A DNA stretch of 64,000 bases from Vogesella alkaliphila. GTDB lineage: Bacteria > Pseudomonadota > Gammaproteobacteria > Burkholderiales > Chromobacteriaceae. The notes under the pieces were generated by a model. The model worked only from the letters and a program-made list of their open reading frames with translations. It did not search any database and had not been told where the DNA came from. The position numbers and the translations under genes were made by a program. Location of the stretch: positions 248,001-312,000 of the forward strand of contig NZ_BMYW01000002.1 in the NCBI RefSeq assembly GCF_014652475.1. The letters run 5' to 3'. Of the stretch, positions 17,680-26,501 are shown piece after piece. Every line of letters begins with the position of its first letter. Within the stretch, counting starts at the first letter, position 1.

Positions 17680-18912
17680 TTAATTGGCAATTGCCTGGTC
17701 CAGACCGAAGGCCTTGTGCAACACGCGCACCGCCAGCTCCAGATACTTCTCGTCGATCAGCACCGATACCTTGATCTCGGAAGTGGAGATCATCTGGATG
17801 TTGATGCCCTCTTCCGCCAGGGTGCGGAACATGGTGGAGGCGATGCCGCAGTGCGAGCGCATGCCGACACCGACGATGGACACCTTGGCCACCTTGTCGT
17901 CGGCGTCGATCTTGGCGGCGCCGATGTGGGTCTGCACGTCGCGCAGCACGCCCATGGTGCGCGGGAACTCGCCGCGCGGCACGGTGAAGGAGAAGTCGGT
18001 GGTGCCGTTTTCGCCGACATTCTGGATGATCATGTCGACTTCAACGTTGGCATCGGCGATCGGGCCCAGGATCTGGTAGGCGATGCCCGGCTTGTCCGGC
18101 ACGCCCTTCACGTTGATGCGTGCTTCGTTACGGTCGAACGCGATACCGGCAACTACGGCCTTTTCCATATTCTCATCTTCCTCAAACGTAATCAGTGTGC
18201 CCTCGCCCTCGTCCTCGAAGCTGGAGAGCACGCGCAGGCGTACCTTGTACTTGCCGGCGAATTCCACCGAGCGGATCTGCAGGATCTTGGAGCCCAGCGA
18301 CGCCATCTCGATCATCTCTTCGAAGGTGATGGTCTTCAGGCGGCGAGCTTCCGGCACCACGCGCGGGTCGGTGGTGTAGACACCGTCCACGTCGGTGTAG
18401 ATCTGGCATTCGTCGGCCTTCAGAGCCGCCGCCAGTGCCACGGCGGAGGTGTCGGAACCGCCACGGCCCAGCGTGGTGAGGTTGCCCTGCTCGTCGATGC
18501 CCTGGAAACCGGCGACGACGACCACGCGGCCTTCGGTGAGGTCGCCACGCATCGCGGCTTCGTCGATCGACTGGATGCGGGCCTTGTTGAAGGCGCTGTC
18601 GGTGACGACACGCACCTGCCAGCCGCAGTAGCTCTTGGCCTCGACGCCGATTTCCTTCAGCGCCATGGACAAGAGGCCGATGGTGACCTGTTCGCCGGTA
18701 GAGATGATGACATCGAGTTCGCGCGGATCAGGCTGATCCTGGATTTCCTTGGCCAATGCGATCAGGCGGTTGGTTTCCCCGCTCATGGCGGATACGACAA
18801 CCACCACATCATGTCCCTGGGCTTTCCATTTGGCGACACGGCGGGCCACGTTCTTGATGCGCTCCGGGGAGCCCATCGAGGTACCGCCGTACTTTTGTAC
18901 GATAAGTGCCAT
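17680..18912 (-). CDS. lysC: Aspartate kinase
   Basis: This 410-residue kinase phosphorylates L-aspartate, the first step toward lysine, threonine and methionine. The N-terminal kinase domain carries MALIVQKYGGTSMGSPERI, the STGEQVTIGLLSMAL substrate loop and LGRGGSDTSAVALAAAL. Two ACT domains follow (from about residue 265), where feedback inhibitors bind. ATG 18912 is right for the family; the upstream frame is unrelated. An internal ATG (residue 249) precedes the ACT part and could start a beta subunit as in some lysC genes, but this is unproven. A 14-bp palindrome (17675-17688) covers the stop codon. No lysine riboswitch was recognised upstream. Confidence 0.95.
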   Translation of the reverse strand: MALIVQKYGGTSMGSPERIKNVARRVAKWKAQGHDVVVVVSAMSGETNRLIALAKEIQDQPDPRELDVIISTGEQVTIGLLSMALKEIGVEAKSYCGWQVRVVTDSAFNKARIQSIDEAAMRGDLTEGRVVVVAGFQGIDEQGNLTTLGRGGSDTSAVALAAALKADECQIYTDVDGVYTTDPRVVPEARRLKTITFEEMIEMASLGSKILQIRSVEFAGKYKVRLRVLSSFEDEGEGTLITFEEDENMEKAVVAGIAFDRNEARINVKGVPDKPGIAYQILGPIADANVEVDMIIQNVGENGTTDFSFTVPRGEFPRTMGVLRDVQTHIGAAKIDADDKVAKVSIVGVGMRSHCGIASTMFRTLAEEGINIQMISTSEIKVSVLIDEKYLELAVRVLHKAFGLDQAIAN

Positions 18913-19067
18913 GTTTATGTTTTCTTGATAGGGTTTTGGATGTCGAACGATGATTCTTGCCTGATCTGGCACAGAAATGCAAGCCGCCGCGCCGCAAAAA
19001 ACACGTGCTGTCCCGCAGTGCAGCAAGCCGTGCCGCAACCGTGCGCGGCGGCTGCCGTTCCGGGGTC

Positions 19068-19092
19068 AAAAAAACCCGCCGGAGGGCGGGTT
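19068..19092 (-). terminator. Terminator of srkA
   Basis: On the minus strand, stem AACCCGCC / GGCGGGTT is followed by seven T; it begins at the srkA stop codon itself. Confidence 0.85.
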
Positions 19093-20078
19093 CAGACGCA
19101 GAGCGGGGCCTCGCGCATCGCCTCTACCTGCTGTTGCAGTTCGGCAATGCGCTCCTGCCAGTACTGCGCGGTATCGAACCACGGGAAGGCGACGACGAAG
19201 GCCGGATCGTCGCGCCGCCGCGTCAGCCACGCGCTGTAGTGCAGCAGGCGCAGCGTGCGCAGCGCTTCCAGCAGGTGCAGCTCGCGGCGGTCGAAATCGC
19301 AGAAGTCCTCGTAGGCGACGATCAGCTCCAGCAGCTGCGCCTGTTGCTGCGCACGGTCGCCGCTGAGCAGCATCCACAGGTCCTGCAGCGCCGGCGCCAT
19401 GCAGCTGTCGTCGAGGTCGACGAAGTGCGGCCCCTCCTGCGTCCACAGGATGTTGCCGACATGACAGTCGCCGTGCACGCGGCGCCAGCCGATGTCGCCG
19501 GCGCGGTCGAAGGCGCGACGCACTTCGTCCAGCGCCAGCCGTGCCGCCTGCTCGTAGGGGCCGGCCAGGTCGTCGGGCAAGTGCGCCTGTTCCTGCACAC
19601 AGCGCAGCGAGGCCTCGCCGTAGCTGTCCGGGTCCAGGGTTGGCCGCAAGTGGTAGGGCGCCACCGCGCCGTGCGCGTGCAGGCGGCCGAGGAAGCGCCC
19701 CAGCCAGGCGAGGGTGTCCGCGTCGTCCAGCTCCGGCGCGTGGCCGCCGCGGCGCGGGAACAGTGCGAGGCGGAAGTCCTGGTAGTGGTGCAGCGTGCGG
19801 CCGCCGAAGGCCAGCGCCGTCACCACCGGGATGTCGCGCGCGGCCAGCTCGGCGGCGAAGTCGTGCTCCTCCTGGATCTGCGCGTCGCTCCAGCGCTCCG
19901 GGCGGTAGAACTTGGCCACCAGCGGCGCGCCGTCCTCGATGCCGATCTGGTAGACGCGGTTTTCGTAGCTGTTCAGCGCCAGCAGGCGGCCGTCGCAGCG
20001 CAGGCCCAGGCTCTCCACCGCGTCGAGCAGGAAGTCCGGGGTCAGGCGGGAAAAGGGGTGCAAAGAGTGGGCTGTCAT
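19092..20078 (-). CDS. srkA: Stress-response Ser/Thr kinase SrkA (YihE/RdoA)
   Basis: This 328-residue aminoglycoside-phosphotransferase-fold kinase has exactly the usual SrkA length. Visible features are LLALNSYENRVYQIGIEDG (nucleotide loop), VAKFYRPERWSDAQI with the ATP-binding Lys, HGDCHVGNILW (catalytic loop) and FVDLDD (metal-binding Asp). In E. coli SrkA counters the MazEF-linked stress death pathway and acts downstream of Cpx. ATG 20078 lies only 7 bases from a perfect minus-strand TATAAT, so a nearly leaderless transcript is possible. Confidence 0.92.
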   Translation of the reverse strand: MTAHSLHPFSRLTPDFLLDAVESLGLRCDGRLLALNSYENRVYQIGIEDGAPLVAKFYRPERWSDAQIQEEHDFAAELAARDIPVVTALAFGGRTLHHYQDFRLALFPRRGGHAPELDDADTLAWLGRFLGRLHAHGAVAPYHLRPTLDPDSYGEASLRCVQEQAHLPDDLAGPYEQAARLALDEVRRAFDRAGDIGWRRVHGDCHVGNILWTQEGPHFVDLDDSCMAPALQDLWMLLSGDRAQQQAQLLELIVAYEDFCDFDRRELHLLEALRTLRLLHYSAWLTRRRDDPAFVVAFPWFDTAQYWQERIAELQQQVEAMREAPLCV

Positions 20079-20085
20079 GACCGGC

Positions 20086-20091
20086 ATTATA
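20086..20091 (-). promoter_or_regulatory. Possible -10 box of srkA
   Basis: TATAAT on the minus strand, 7 bases before the srkA ATG; no good -35 is seen at 16-18 bases. If used, the mRNA would start at or next to the start codon. Confidence 0.3.
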
Positions 20092-20144
20092 AGGCGCATG
20101 GCGCGATGCTTTGCGATTTGTCGGCCAGCCTTTACCATCCGCGG

Positions 20145-20702
20145 ATGAGCTCAACTTCCTTCAGTTATTTCCAGTCCGAGGACCGCCTGCTGGTGGTGGT
20201 GCAGCCGGGCGACCACAAGCTGTGGCTGACACGGCGCCTGACCTGTTCCATCGTCGGCGACATCGCCCGCCTGTTCGCCAGCCAGGTGCCCGGCGACGGC
20301 ATTCCCGGCGCCGGCAACGAGGACGAGCGCATTGCGCTGGAACACCGCATGGCGATGGACGGGGAAGACTTCGACGGCAGCGATCCGCACCAGCGCCCGC
20401 TGCAGTTCAGCGACAACGCGCCGGCACGGCCGGGCGACGACGACATCCTGCTGTGCACCGGGCTGGATGCGCAGCTGGGCCGCGACTACGCCAGCCTCAG
20501 CTTCGTCTGCGGCGACAAGACGCTGAACCTGCGCCAGAGCCGCCCCGGCTTTCACCGTTTCCTGCGCACGCTGCTGCTGTGCGCCGACAAGGCCGACTGG
20601 CAGCTGCCGGCCATCCCGCCGTGGCTGACGCAGAGCCTGCTCGGCGAGCTGCTGGCCAACCTGCCGCCGCTGGACGAGAGCGGCGAACAGGACCAGCCGT
20701 GA
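20145..20702 (+). CDS. Conserved hypothetical protein
   Basis: A 185-residue acidic protein I do not recognise. It starts MSSTSFSYFQSEDRLLVVVQPG, has LWLTRRLTCSIVGDIARLFA and ends with QSLLGELLANLPPLDESGEQ. There is no signal peptide, membrane helix or Cys cluster. Codon use matches the chromosome, so I regard it as a genuine native gene. It is divergent from srkA (66 bases between starts) and 70 bases upstream of the CDF transporter gene, with which it may be co-transcribed. ATG 20145 is chosen because the long open frame upstream is antisense to srkA. Confidence 0.6.
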   Translation: MSSTSFSYFQSEDRLLVVVQPGDHKLWLTRRLTCSIVGDIARLFASQVPGDGIPGAGNEDERIALEHRMAMDGEDFDGSDPHQRPLQFSDNAPARPGDDDILLCTGLDAQLGRDYASLSFVCGDKTLNLRQSRPGFHRFLRTLLLCADKADWQLPAIPPWLTQSLLGELLANLPPLDESGEQDQP

Positions 20703-20772
20703 GCGGCCGGCACGCGTTAAGGCCGGCTTCAGCCGCCGCTGCCAGCATCCCCCCTTTTTTCCGGAGCCCGGC

Positions 20773-21651
20773 ATGAACCCGCATCCGCATCCCTCCCTGC
20801 AGCAGGCCGCGCAGCGCAGCCTGTGGCTCAGCGTCGCCGTCAATGTGGTGCTCACCCTGCTGCAGATCGTCACCGGGCTGTGGGCCGGTTCGCAGGCGCT
20901 GGTGGCCGACGCGCTGCACTCGCTGTCCGACCTGGTCGCCGACTTCGTCGCGCTGCTGGCGCGCCGCCACAGCCACAAGGCGCCTGACGACGACCACCAC
21001 TACGGCCACCAGCGCTACGAGACCGCCGCCTCGCTGGCGCTGGGCCTGCTGCTGCTGGGCGCCGGCGCCGGCATGCTGCTCGGCGCCGGCAGCAAGATCA
21101 CCAGCGCGACGCCGCTGGCGCCGGTGCACCAGGCGGCGCTGTGGGTCGCGCTGCTGACGCTGCTGTCCAAGGAACTGCTGTTCCGCTACATGCTGAAGAT
21201 CGCCAGCGAGGTCAAATCCAGCATGCTGGTGGCCAACGCCTGGCATGCGCGCGCCGACGCCGCCTCGTCGCTGGTGGTGGCGCTGGGCATCGCCGGCAAC
21301 CTCGCCGGCTACACCTGGCTCGATCCGCTGGCGGCGGCGCTGGTCGGCTTCATGGTCGGCAAGACCGGCTGGGGCTTCGCCTGGGACGCGCTGCACGACC
21401 TGATGGACCGCGCCGCCGACGCGGACACCGTGGCCGCCATCCGCGCCACACTGCTGGCGACGCCGGGGGTACAGGGCGTGCACGACCTGCGCACGCGGCG
21501 CATGGCCGACCAGATCCAGGTCGACGTCCACCTCGAGATCGACGGCAACCTGACCGTACACCAGGGCCACGACATCGCCGCCGCGGCGCGGCTGCGGGTG
21601 ATGAGCAGCCAGCCGGTGCTGGACGTGATGACCCACATCGACCCGGTGTGA
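20773..21651 (+). CDS. Cation diffusion facilitator (Zn/Fe/Mn efflux) transporter
   Basis: This 292-residue inner-membrane antiporter has six membrane helices and the two HxxxD zinc-site motifs: DALHSLSD in helix 2 (about residue 49) and NAWHARADAASS in helix 5 (about residue 158). A His-rich cytoplasmic loop (HSHKAPDDDHHYGH) follows helix 2. The C-terminal cytoplasmic domain (GVQGVHDLRTRRMADQIQVD) is the CDF dimerisation domain. It exports divalent metal in exchange for protons; HxxxD in both helices suggests Fe/Zn rather than Mn. GGAG ribosome site upstream. Confidence 0.9.
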   Translation: MNPHPHPSLQQAAQRSLWLSVAVNVVLTLLQIVTGLWAGSQALVADALHSLSDLVADFVALLARRHSHKAPDDDHHYGHQRYETAASLALGLLLLGAGAGMLLGAGSKITSATPLAPVHQAALWVALLTLLSKELLFRYMLKIASEVKSSMLVANAWHARADAASSLVVALGIAGNLAGYTWLDPLAAALVGFMVGKTGWGFAWDALHDLMDRAADADTVAAIRATLLATPGVQGVHDLRTRRMADQIQVDVHLEIDGNLTVHQGHDIAAAARLRVMSSQPVLDVMTHIDPV

Positions 21652-21656
21652 ACGCC

Positions 21657-21669
21657 TGCGGCCAACCTT
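21657..21669 (-). repeat. Dispersed 13-mer, exact copy (minus strand), intergenic
   Basis: Five bases after the CDF gene stop and about 35 bases before the shared terminator. Confidence 0.9.
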
Positions 21670-21704
21670 GGAACCTGTTCTCGGTCTTAGCTGCGCGCAG
21701 GAAA

Positions 21705-21734
21705 ACACCGTGACGCCGCCAGGCGTCACGGTGT
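21705..21734. terminator. Terminator between convergent CDF gene and efflux operon
   Basis: A perfect 13-bp stem (ACACCGTGACGCC / GGCGTCACGGTGT, 4-base loop). On the minus strand it is followed by TTTTC, so it fits best as the end of the macAB-type operon; it also faces the CDF transcript. Confidence 0.75.
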
Positions 21735-21806
21735 CTTGGTGCGGTGCCGTTCACCCCGCCGTCCCGGCCGCCGCCAGGCCGGCGCGGCACCGTCACGCAC
21801 GCCGCC

Positions 21807-23186
21807 TCAGGCGGCGTCGTGTTCTGCCGCCAGCGGCGCGCCGCCCAGTGCCTGGTACAGCGTGACCGTGGCCGCCAGCTGCGCCTGCCGCGCCGCCAGC
21901 CAGGCCGACTCCGCCGCCAAGGTATTCGCCTGCGTGTCCAGCAGCGTGCCGCGATCCAGCGCCCCCAGCCGGTAACGCGCGCTATCGATCTGTTCCGTGC
22001 GCCGTGCCGCGCCCAGCTTCGCCTGCTGCGCCTGCATCCCCTGCTCGCCGCTGGCCACCTCGTGCAGCGCGTCGTCGGCCTGCTGCAACGCGGCCAGCAC
22101 CGTGCCGCGCCAGTTCTGCAACTGTTCCTGGTACTGCGCCTCGCTCAATGCCACGCCGGCCCTCAGCTTGCCGCCGTCGAACAGCGGCGCCGCCAGGCTG
22201 GCCAGCGCGCTGCCCAGCCACTGTGCCGGACCGCCGCCGGCGCTGCTGAGCACGCCCTGCAGCGTGAGCGTCAGCGTCGGGTACAGCGCGGCGCGCGCCG
22301 CCGCCACGTCGCCCTGCAAGGCCTGCAGCGTGGCGTCGGCGGCGCGGATGTCCGGCCGCCGCTGCAGCAGTTCTGCTGGCTGGATGTCGGCCGGCAGCGG
22401 CAGGGACAATGCCTGCAGCTTGCTGCCCTGCGGCCGGAAATCCTGCGGCGCCTTGCCGCACAGCACCGCCAGCGCGTTGTAGGCCTGCTGCAGTTCCAGC
22501 CGCTGTGACGCCAGCGTCGCCTGCAGCGTGGCGATGCTCTGCACCAGCTCCGCCTCGTCGCGCGGCGCCGCCTGTCCCAGCCGGATCTGCTGCTGCAACA
22601 GGCCCAGCCGCTGCGTCAGCAGCAGCAGGCGCCGGCTGTCCAGCTGCTGCTGTTCGTCCAGCAGCAGCAGCGAGAAATACTGGCGCGCCACCTCGCTCTC
22701 CAGCGTCAGCGCCGCCGCGTCGCGACTGGCGACACTGGCCACCAGCCGTGCGCTGTCGCCGTCCAGCAGCGCCTGCTGCCGCCCCCACCAGTCGAGCTGG
22801 TAGCTCAGCGTCGGCCCCAGGCTGACACTGGTACTGCTGCCCTGCTGCCGCTGCGCGCTGCCGGACAGGCTCAGCTGCGGCAGGCCGCCGGCGGCGGTCT
22901 GCGTCCGCACCGCCTGCGCCTTGGCGATCGCCGCCTGCGCCGCCAGCAGCTCCGGGTTGGCGGCGCGCGCGTCGGCGATCAGCTGCACCAGCTCGGCGCT
23001 GCCGAAGGCCTGCCACCATGCCGCATTGCTGCGCGGCGCGTGCCACTGGCCGGCCGGCGCGCGCCAGCCGTTCTGCCGCAGCGGGATGTCGGCCGTGCCC
23101 GTCGTTGCGGCCAACGTTACGGTGCTGAGGGCCAGCGCCACGGCCAGCACGCCCAGCCGCCGGCGCCAGGATGTGTGTTGTTTCAT
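21807..23186 (-). CDS. Outer-membrane efflux channel (TolC/NodT family)
   Basis: This 459-residue outer-membrane factor has a signal peptide (about residues 1-30, ending LAATTG) and two OEP repeats. The first runs from WWQAFGSAELVQLIADARAA, the second from RRPDIRAADATLQALQGDVAAARAALYP. The second ends AAPLFDGGKLRAGVALSEAQY. No lipobox Cys is seen at the cleavage site, unlike many NodT proteins, so it may be unlipidated. Last gene of the macA-macB-OMF operon, beginning 14 bases after macB with an AGGAA site. It provides the exit duct of the tripartite pump. Confidence 0.9.
   Translation of the reverse strand: MKQHTSWRRRLGVLAVALALSTVTLAATTGTADIPLRQNGWRAPAGQWHAPRSNAAWWQAFGSAELVQLIADARAANPELLAAQAAIAKAQAVRTQTAAGGLPQLSLSGSAQRQQGSSTSVSLGPTLSYQLDWWGRQQALLDGDSARLVASVASRDAAALTLESEVARQYFSLLLLDEQQQLDSRRLLLLTQRLGLLQQQIRLGQAAPRDEAELVQSIATLQATLASQRLELQQAYNALAVLCGKAPQDFRPQGSKLQALSLPLPADIQPAELLQRRPDIRAADATLQALQGDVAAARAALYPTLTLTLQGVLSSAGGGPAQWLGSALASLAAPLFDGGKLRAGVALSEAQYQEQLQNWRGTVLAALQQADDALHEVASGEQGMQAQQAKLGAARRTEQIDSARYRLGALDRGTLLDTQANTLAAESAWLAARQAQLAATVTLYQALGGAPLAAEHDAA
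23106..23118 (-). repeat. Sister 13-mer AACGTTGGCCGCA (minus strand)
   Basis: Inside the signal-peptide region of the outer-membrane channel gene; differs from the main word by G to C at base 3. Confidence 0.8.
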
Positions 23187-23200
23187 GATTATGTTCCTGA

Positions 23201-25138
23201 TTATTCCGCGGCCAGCGCCAGCACCGGGTCCAGCTGCGCCGCCTTGCGCGCCGGCAGGTAGCCGAACACGCAGCCGGTGGCAAACGCGCAGCCGAAGGCC
23301 AGCAGCGGCGGCAGCCATGAAAACGCCACCGACACCCCGCCCAGGCGCAGGCCCCACACCAGCGCCAGCCCCAGCACGATGCCGATCACGCCGCCGAGGC
23401 CGCACACCAGCACCGCCTCGACATTGAACTGCAGCAGGATCGCCTGCATCCGCGCGCCGGTGGCCATGCGCAGCCCGATCTCGCGGGTGCGCTCGGTCAC
23501 CGACACCAGCATGATGTTCATCACCCCGATGCCGCCGACCAGCAGCGACACCGCCGCCACCGAGCCCAGCAGCAGCGTCAGCGTGTTCTGCGTCGAGGTG
23601 ATCATCTCCACCAGCGACGCGGTGTTGCGCAGCTGGAAGTCCTCGCTGCCGTGACGGGCGCGCAGCAGCTGCTGCAGCATGGTTTCGGTGGCGCCGCTGA
23701 CGCCGATGTCGGCGATCTTCACCGTGATCGAATTGACGTACTGGCCGCCGAACAGCCGCGACTGCGCGGTGGACAGCGGCACGAAGGCGACGTCGTCCTG
23801 GTCCTGGCCGAAGGTATTGGCGCCCTTGCTGCTCATCACCCCCACCACCTCGAACGGGATGCTGGACACCATCACGTACCGGCCGACCGGATCCTGCCCG
23901 CCCGGGAACAGGCTGTCGGCCACGGTCTGCCCCAGCACGATCACCGCCGCCTGCGCCCGCTCTTCCGCGTCGCCGAAGAAGGCGCCGCGGCCGACCGTCC
24001 AGTCCTTGACGCGGCCGTAGCTCGGCCACACCCCCTGCACCTGCTGCGTCTGGTAGTCGCGGTTGCCGACGCGCAGGGTGGCGCTGCCGCTGCGCATCGG
24101 CACCACGCCGTCGATATTGGGCAGCCCCTGCATCGCGTGCGCGTCGTCGGCGGTGAGGGTGGCGATCTCGCCCGTCGGGCGGATGCCGGCGGCGCCGGGG
24201 CGCACCAAGAGCAGGTTGGTGCCCATCGCCGAGATGCGCTGCAGCACGTCGGCCTTGCTGCCGTCGCCGATCGCCAGCATGGTCACCACCGCGGCGACGC
24301 CGATGATCACCCCCAGCAGCGTCAGCGCAGTGCGGAACAGCTTGGCGCGCAGGCTGCCCAGCGCCATGTGCAGCGTCTCCAGCCACGGCACCGCCCCGGC
24401 CGGCCGCAGCGGGGCCGGCGTTGCGGCTACGGTTGCGGCCAACGTTGGCCGCAACACCGCGCCGCTGTCGGACTCGATGCGGCCGTCGCGCAGGCGCACG
24501 ATGCGCCCGGCGTGGCGGGCGATGTCCAGATCATGGGTGATCAGCACGATGGTGCGCCCCTCGCGGTGCAGCTGCTGCAGCAGCGCCAGCACCTGCTCGC
24601 CGCTGTGGCTGTCCAGCGCGCCGGTCGGCTCGTCGGCGAGGATCACCGGCGCGTCGTTGACCAGTGCGCGCGCGATCGACACCCGCTGCTGCTGGCCGCC
24701 GGACAATTGCCCCGGCTTGTGCGTCAGCCGCGCGCCCAGTCCCAGCCGCGTCAGCAGCGCCCGCGCCTTCTGGCGGCGCTGGCGGCGGCCGACGCCGGCG
24801 TAGATCGCCGGCAGCGCCACGTTGTCCTCGGCGCTCGCCGTCGCCAGCAGGTTGTAGCGCTGGAACACGAAGCCGAAGCTGTCGCGGCGCAGCGTCGCCA
24901 GCGCGTCGCCGTCCAGCGTCGCCACGTCCCGGCCGTTGACCAGGTAGCGGCCGTGGCTGGGGCGGTCGAGGCAGCCGAGGATGTTCATCAGCGTCGACTT
25001 GCCGCAGCCGGACGGCCCCAGCAGCGCGACGAACTCGCCCTCGGCGATGTCCAGCGTGATGCCGGCCAGCGCCGATACCGTGTCGTCGCCGTCGGGGTAG
25101 TCCTTGCCCAGTTGCTGCAGGCTTAACAGTGCGCCCAT
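23201..25138 (-). CDS. macB: MacB-type ABC exporter (fused ATPase-permease)
   Basis: This 645-residue protein has an N-terminal ATPase (Walker A GPSGCGKST about residue 40, signature [10 protein letters not shown], Walker B with DEPTGALDS). A linker follows, then the MacB permease: one helix, a large periplasmic domain (MGTNLLLVRPG to about residue 520), and three C-terminal helices. With MacA and an outer-membrane channel it forms a mechanotransmission pump for macrolides, peptides or lipids. The linker at about residues 230-240 (RPTLAATVAATPA) is encoded by a perfect palindrome made of two sister 13-mers. ATG 25138 overlaps closely with the macA stop. Confidence 0.93.
   Translation of the reverse strand: MGALLSLQQLGKDYPDGDDTVSALAGITLDIAEGEFVALLGPSGCGKSTLMNILGCLDRPSHGRYLVNGRDVATLDGDALATLRRDSFGFVFQRYNLLATASAEDNVALPAIYAGVGRRQRRQKARALLTRLGLGARLTHKPGQLSGGQQQRVSIARALVNDAPVILADEPTGALDSHSGEQVLALLQQLHREGRTIVLITHDLDIARHAGRIVRLRDGRIESDSGAVLRPTLAATVAATPAPLRPAGAVPWLETLHMALGSLRAKLFRTALTLLGVIIGVAAVVTMLAIGDGSKADVLQRISAMGTNLLLVRPGAAGIRPTGEIATLTADDAHAMQGLPNIDGVVPMRSGSATLRVGNRDYQTQQVQGVWPSYGRVKDWTVGRGAFFGDAEERAQAAVIVLGQTVADSLFPGGQDPVGRYVMVSSIPFEVVGVMSSKGANTFGQDQDDVAFVPLSTAQSRLFGGQYVNSITVKIADIGVSGATETMLQQLLRARHGSEDFQLRNTASLVEMITSTQNTLTLLLGSVAAVSLLVGGIGVMNIMLVSVTERTREIGLRMATGARMQAILLQFNVEAVLVCGLGGVIGIVLGLALVWGLRLGGVSVAFSWLPPLLAFGCAFATGCVFGYLPARKAAQLDPVLALAAE
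24432..24455. repeat. 24-bp perfect palindrome made of two overlapping sister 13-mers
   Basis: Two AACGTTGGCCGCA words share a central AACGTT and face opposite strands; it sits in the interdomain linker of macB, where extra residues are tolerated. Confidence 0.9.
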
Positions 25139-25139
25139 G

Positions 25140-26321
25140 TCAGCCTCCCGGTGGCGGCGGCAGGCTGCCGCCCTTGCTGCTGTCGCTGGTCTGCTGCGCC
25201 AGTATCAACTGTTCGCCGGCGCGCAGGCCGCTGCGGATCGCCGCCTGGCTGCGGGTGGCCAGCGCCACCTCCACCTCGCGCGTTTCCGGCTGGCCGTCGC
25301 GGTTCAGCACCTGCGCGCGGTAGCGCTTGCCGTCCGTCGCCAGCGGCTGCAGCGCGGAGAGCGGCACCACCGGCAGGCCGCTGACGTGGGCGAGGCGAAA
25401 AAACACCTGCGCCGTCATGTCTATCATCAGCTTGTGGCCGGGATTGGCGACGTCCAGCAGCACGGTGTACAGCACCACGTCGTTGCTGGTGGTCGGGGTC
25501 GGCCTGATCTGGCGGATCGTGGTGGCGTGGCGGGTCTGGCTGTCGCCCAGGGTGGTGAAATAGGCGGCCATGCCGGGGCGCAGCAGCGGGATGTCGGCCT
25601 CGGCCACCTCCGCCTCCACCGTCATGGTGTCCAGCCGCGCCACGCGCAGCAGCGTCGGCGCCGACTGGCTGGCGTTGATGGTCTGCCCCTGCTGCACCGT
25701 CTGCGACACCACGGTGCCGTCGATCGGCGCGTAGAGGCGGGTGTAGCCAAGGTTGGCCGCATCTCCCTTCAGCGTCGCCTGCGCCTTGGCCAGCTGCGCC
25801 TGCAGCGAGCGCTCGCCGGCGCGGGCCTGGTCGAAGCCGGCCTGCGCCTGTTCCAGCGTCTCGGCGGTGGTCGCGTCCACCCTGGCCAGCGCCGTCTGCC
25901 GCGCCAGCAACTGGCGCGCACGCTCGGTCGCGACCTGCTGCTGTTCCAGCTGCGCCTGCAGGTCGGCGACCGCGGCCTGGTCGGCGGCGACCTTGGTCTG
26001 GTACACCTCGGGATCGATCTGCGCCAGCAGCTGGCCTTTCTTCACCTGCTCGCCGATGGCGACGTAGACGCGGCTGAGCTGGCCGGACACCTGGGCGCCG
26101 ACATCGACATAGTCGCGCGGCGCCAGCGCGCCCTGCGCGGTCACGGTCTGCTCCAGCTCGCCGAGGCGAACCTCTTGCGTCAGCCATTTCGTGTTCGCCG
26201 CCGGTTGCGGCCACAGCGTGCAGGCGGCCAGTACCGCCGCCGCGAGCAGCAGCAGGCCGAGGCCGCGCCGGCGCCAGCGGCGCGCCGGCTTTGCTGCCGG
26301 ATTTGCTGAGTGTTGCGTCAT
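25140..26321 (-). CDS. macA: MacA-type periplasmic adaptor (membrane fusion protein)
   Basis: This 393-residue adaptor begins with a basic segment and one membrane anchor (GLGLLLLAAAVLAACTLWP). Then come the lipoyl half-motifs (VDVGAQVSGQLSRVYVAIGEQVKKGQLLAQID), a coiled-coil hairpin of about 110 residues (QAAVADLQAQLEQQQVATER) and the beta-barrel (YTRLYAPIDGTVVSQTVQQG). It links MacB to the outer-membrane channel. GGAGG precedes ATG 26321. First gene of the operon; macB starts 1 base after its stop. An exact 13-mer (25749) lies where the hairpin returns to the lipoyl domain. Confidence 0.92.
   Translation of the reverse strand: MTQHSANPAAKPARRWRRRGLGLLLLAAAVLAACTLWPQPAANTKWLTQEVRLGELEQTVTAQGALAPRDYVDVGAQVSGQLSRVYVAIGEQVKKGQLLAQIDPEVYQTKVAADQAAVADLQAQLEQQQVATERARQLLARQTALARVDATTAETLEQAQAGFDQARAGERSLQAQLAKAQATLKGDAANLGYTRLYAPIDGTVVSQTVQQGQTINASQSAPTLLRVARLDTMTVEAEVAEADIPLLRPGMAAYFTTLGDSQTRHATTIRQIRPTPTTSNDVVLYTVLLDVANPGHKLMIDMTAQVFFRLAHVSGLPVVPLSALQPLATDGKRYRAQVLNRDGQPETREVEVALATRSQAAIRSGLRAGEQLILAQQTSDSSKGGSLPPPPGG
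25749..25761 (+). repeat. Dispersed 13-mer, exact copy
   Basis: Antisense inside macA, over the AANLGYTRLY codons. Confidence 0.9.
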
Positions 26322-26501
26322 GACATCCTCCAGTACGGACGCCCATTTCAGCGCGGCAAGTTGTCGCCATCATCACCGCAATGTATCAGGCTGCTGACAA
26401 TTGGCGGCGCAAGGGTAATTCCGCATTGGCAGCGGTGCCGGCACGGGCTTTAATCCAGAACGAGCCTGCCCGGGCATTGCGCTGGAGACCCCGCTTACGC
26501 C

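Noticed and set aside
18913-19067. Lysine riboswitch before lysC
   Set aside because: Only about 155 bases are available, and I could not find the conserved lysine-riboswitch core or an expression-platform hairpin.
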